Assembly: GCF_013366925.1 (NCBI RefSeq)
Contig: NZ_JAALDK010000002.1
Location: forward strand, 1,240,001 to 1,304,000
DNA from: Paraburkholderia youngii
GTDB lineage: Bacteria; Pseudomonadota; Gammaproteobacteria; Burkholderiales; Burkholderiaceae
Length of the DNA stretch: 64,000 bases
Direction of reading: 5' to 3'
Every line of letters begins with the position of its first letter. Within the stretch, counting starts at the first letter, position 1. Below the pieces are notes generated by a model. That model ran no database searches. It was not told the DNA's origin and saw only the letters and a program-made list of their open reading frames with translations. Shown one piece after another: positions 62,593 to 64,000 of this stretch. The translations under genes and the position numbers were made by a program.

Positions 62593-64000
62593 CTACAAGG
62601 CCATAGCTGTGGTCAAGGTGTTGGCCTTTGGCAGGGTCTCCAGTTGTTGAATGTCGGCCATCAACGCTTGGGCTTGCGCACTACTCATTCCCGCCTTTTT
62701 CGTGCAATCGAGAAATTTTTGACGGAACTCGATGGGCGACATTGGATTCTTGGGTTCGCCTTTGGCAAATGCCACCGTTTTGGTAAACGTCCGGCCATCT
62801 TTCAGAGAAACGTCAAGGCGTGTAGCACCGGGTCCGCCGCCCGGACGTGCCAGGCTTTTGTCTTCCATCGTGTTGATGCGTTTGACCATTGCCAGCAGAT
62901 CAGGGCGCCGGATCGCTGCCGTAGTGAAATGTTCGAATCCGACCTTATGGTCCACCAACGCGCACGCCACAACCCAAGGATTGCTGAATTGCGCGTCCAC
63001 GACAGATGTTAGGTTCTGCTTTTTGCCAAGCGGAAAGTCGAGAAGCAGATATTCGCCCGGGCCATTGTAGATGGTGATGCTTTCCACATCGGGAGCTTCA
63101 ATTTTGTTCTCTGCAAACATAGTCAGCGCTGCATCGACCGCCGTATGACTACCACGGCACGACGGCCATGGCTTGAACGAGACCTCGGTCGCGGCAAAAG
63201 TACTTCCTAGTCCCTCAAAGAGGAAATCGCGCGAATACTTGTTACCGTGAAACTGATAATAAAAGCCACGGCGACCTTCCAGAATATTTTTGGCTCCTTG
63301 GACGCCCCGCTGAGATAGACGCGCAGCCATTACGCCGGCATAGGAAGCGAAGCCAGCGCCCATACGCTTCGTCAATGCACCGTCCAGATGTGCTTGGGAA
63401 TTACCTGAGGCTTGATGAAATGCAATACCCAATGCGGATATCAACTGATCGCGCGTCAACCCCATCAGCTTACCTGCGACAAAAGTTGAAGCGAAATATC
63501 CATAAAGACTAGTGTTGTGCCAGCCCACAATGAACGCATCGACGCCAGGCTGTGCCGAATTGGCCAATCGACAGGCAAGGTCCACGCCCAAAGCCGTAGC
63601 CGTAATTAGATCCCTGCCGCTGACATTGCCGAGCATATCGGTTACGGTTAAGGCGGCCGGAATCGTGATGACCGAGGGGTGCATGAAAGACCGCTCATAG
63701 GTATCGTCATAGTCGAGAGCGTCAGCCATGATTGCATTGACGCGAGCAGCATCCTGGGCGGGAACCTGAATGCTGGTACCCCAGATTGCGGCTTCGCGCT
63801 TACCGGCCATATCGATGGTGAACTCGCGTATCTCTTTGGCTCCTGGCTCATTGGTGCCCCCTAGCGCCGCGCCCACTGTATCCAGAATCTGATTCTTGGT
63901 TATGGCAATCACCGCGCTCGGCAGGTTGTCATAGGTGGTCTGCAAACAATAGTCTGCAAGCGCAACGATGTCATCCGGACCAGCGGCGCTCTGCGCTGGA
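62593..64000 (-). CDS. MmgE/PrpD-family protein, 5' end beyond the window
   Basis: At least 469 residues of an MmgE/PrpD (2-methylcitrate dehydratase-like) protein. Blocks: NQILDTVGAALGGTNEPGAKEIREF, ADALDYDDTYERSFMHPSVITIPAAL, WHNTSLYGYFASTFVAGKLMGLT, FKPWPSCRGSHTAVDAAL. The frame stays open to base 64000 (PDDIVALADYCLQTTYDN), so the start lies outside. The internal TTG at 63945 is not credible. The divergent C-terminus resembles cis-aconitate-decarboxylase-like members. Substrate unknown. Confidence 0.87.
   Translation of the reverse strand, partial: PAQSAAGPDDIVALADYCLQTTYDNLPSAVIAITKNQILDTVGAALGGTNEPGAKEIREFTIDMAGKREAAIWGTSIQVPAQDAARVNAIMADALDYDDTYERSFMHPSVITIPAALTVTDMLGNVSGRDLITATALGVDLACRLANSAQPGVDAFIVGWHNTSLYGYFASTFVAGKLMGLTRDQLISALGIAFHQASGNSQAHLDGALTKRMGAGFASYAGVMAARLSQRGVQGAKNILEGRRGFYYQFHGNKYSRDFLFEGLGSTFAATEVSFKPWPSCRGSHTAVDAALTMFAENKIEAPDVESITIYNGPGEYLLLDFPLGKKQNLTSVVDAQFSNPWVVACALVDHKVGFEHFTTAAIRRPDLLAMVKRINTMEDKSLARPGGGPGATRLDVSLKDGRTFTKTVAFAKGEPKNPMSPIEFRQKFLDCTKKAGMSSAQAQALMADIQQLETLPKANTLTTAMAL

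Overview
The window is high-GC, densely packed DNA that reads like a Burkholderiaceae (Paraburkholderia/Burkholderia-type) replicon. The signs are a 16-strand porin ending in Phe, many LysR regulators, a cyanide-insensitive-type cytochrome bd oxidase with a DUF2474 partner, a complete SUF operon, DUF2905 and DUF326 proteins, and an accessory-region style of gene content. No rRNA, tRNA, IS element or CRISPR array was seen.

Region 1 (1-13,600) is a stress and low-oxygen set. It starts with two decayed genes (a GT4 glycosyltransferase and a quinoprotein glucose dehydrogenase) around a DUF2795 protein. It then holds cioAB plus a 35-residue DUF2474 protein, a HAD-phosphatase/ATPase fusion, a hemerythrin-like protein, several small unknown proteins, a manganese catalase, flavohaemoglobin (hmp) and a metallo-beta-lactamase-fold hydrolase. 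Region 2 (13,700-17,400) is a tannase-family esterase with a porin and twin operator-like palindromes. Region 3 (17,690-24,250) is sufBCDSUT plus a Rieske ferredoxin, preceded by the wreck of its own Rrf2-type regulator. Region 4 (24,300-28,200) returns to stress genes: a CBS protein, a YdeP-type molybdopterin oxidoreductase and a four-helix copper-binding protein.

Regions 1 and 4 are tied together by the main discovery. A 26-bp palindrome, TGTCCG-N14-NGGACA, occurs four times with exactly conserved spacing. Two copies lie 23-24 bp upstream of a TATACT -10 box that drives twin small RNAs of the same architecture (two hairpins plus a terminator); one lies between catalase and hmp; one lies in front of a small lipoprotein gene. 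I infer an unnamed regulator controlling this set.

Region 5 (28,200-37,500) is mixed: a MetR-like regulator, a BKACE-type enzyme, a fatty-acid-hydroxylase-family membrane enzyme, an HtrA-type protease, a giant Gly/Ser/Ala repeat protein, OsmC joined to a truncated LysR, a TauE remnant and a LysE exporter. Region 6 (37,500-49,600) is carbohydrate uptake: an ABC importer with GH51 arabinofuranosidase and a GntR regulator, then a second FrcABC-like sugar importer. Region 7 (50,200-54,900) resembles the Pseudomonas dau cluster for D-amino acid use: a YheO/DauR-like regulator, an ornithine-cyclodeaminase-like protein, a binding protein and a DadA-like oxidase, with palindromic operators in the divergent promoter. 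Region 8 (55,000-64,000) holds MFS, LysR, aldo/keto reductase and SDR genes, a truncated LysE protein and an MmgE/PrpD protein that runs off the window end.

Gene decay is frequent: seven remnants or truncations were found (GT4, gcd, sufR-like, two LysR, TauE, LysE). This fits an accessory region undergoing deletion.
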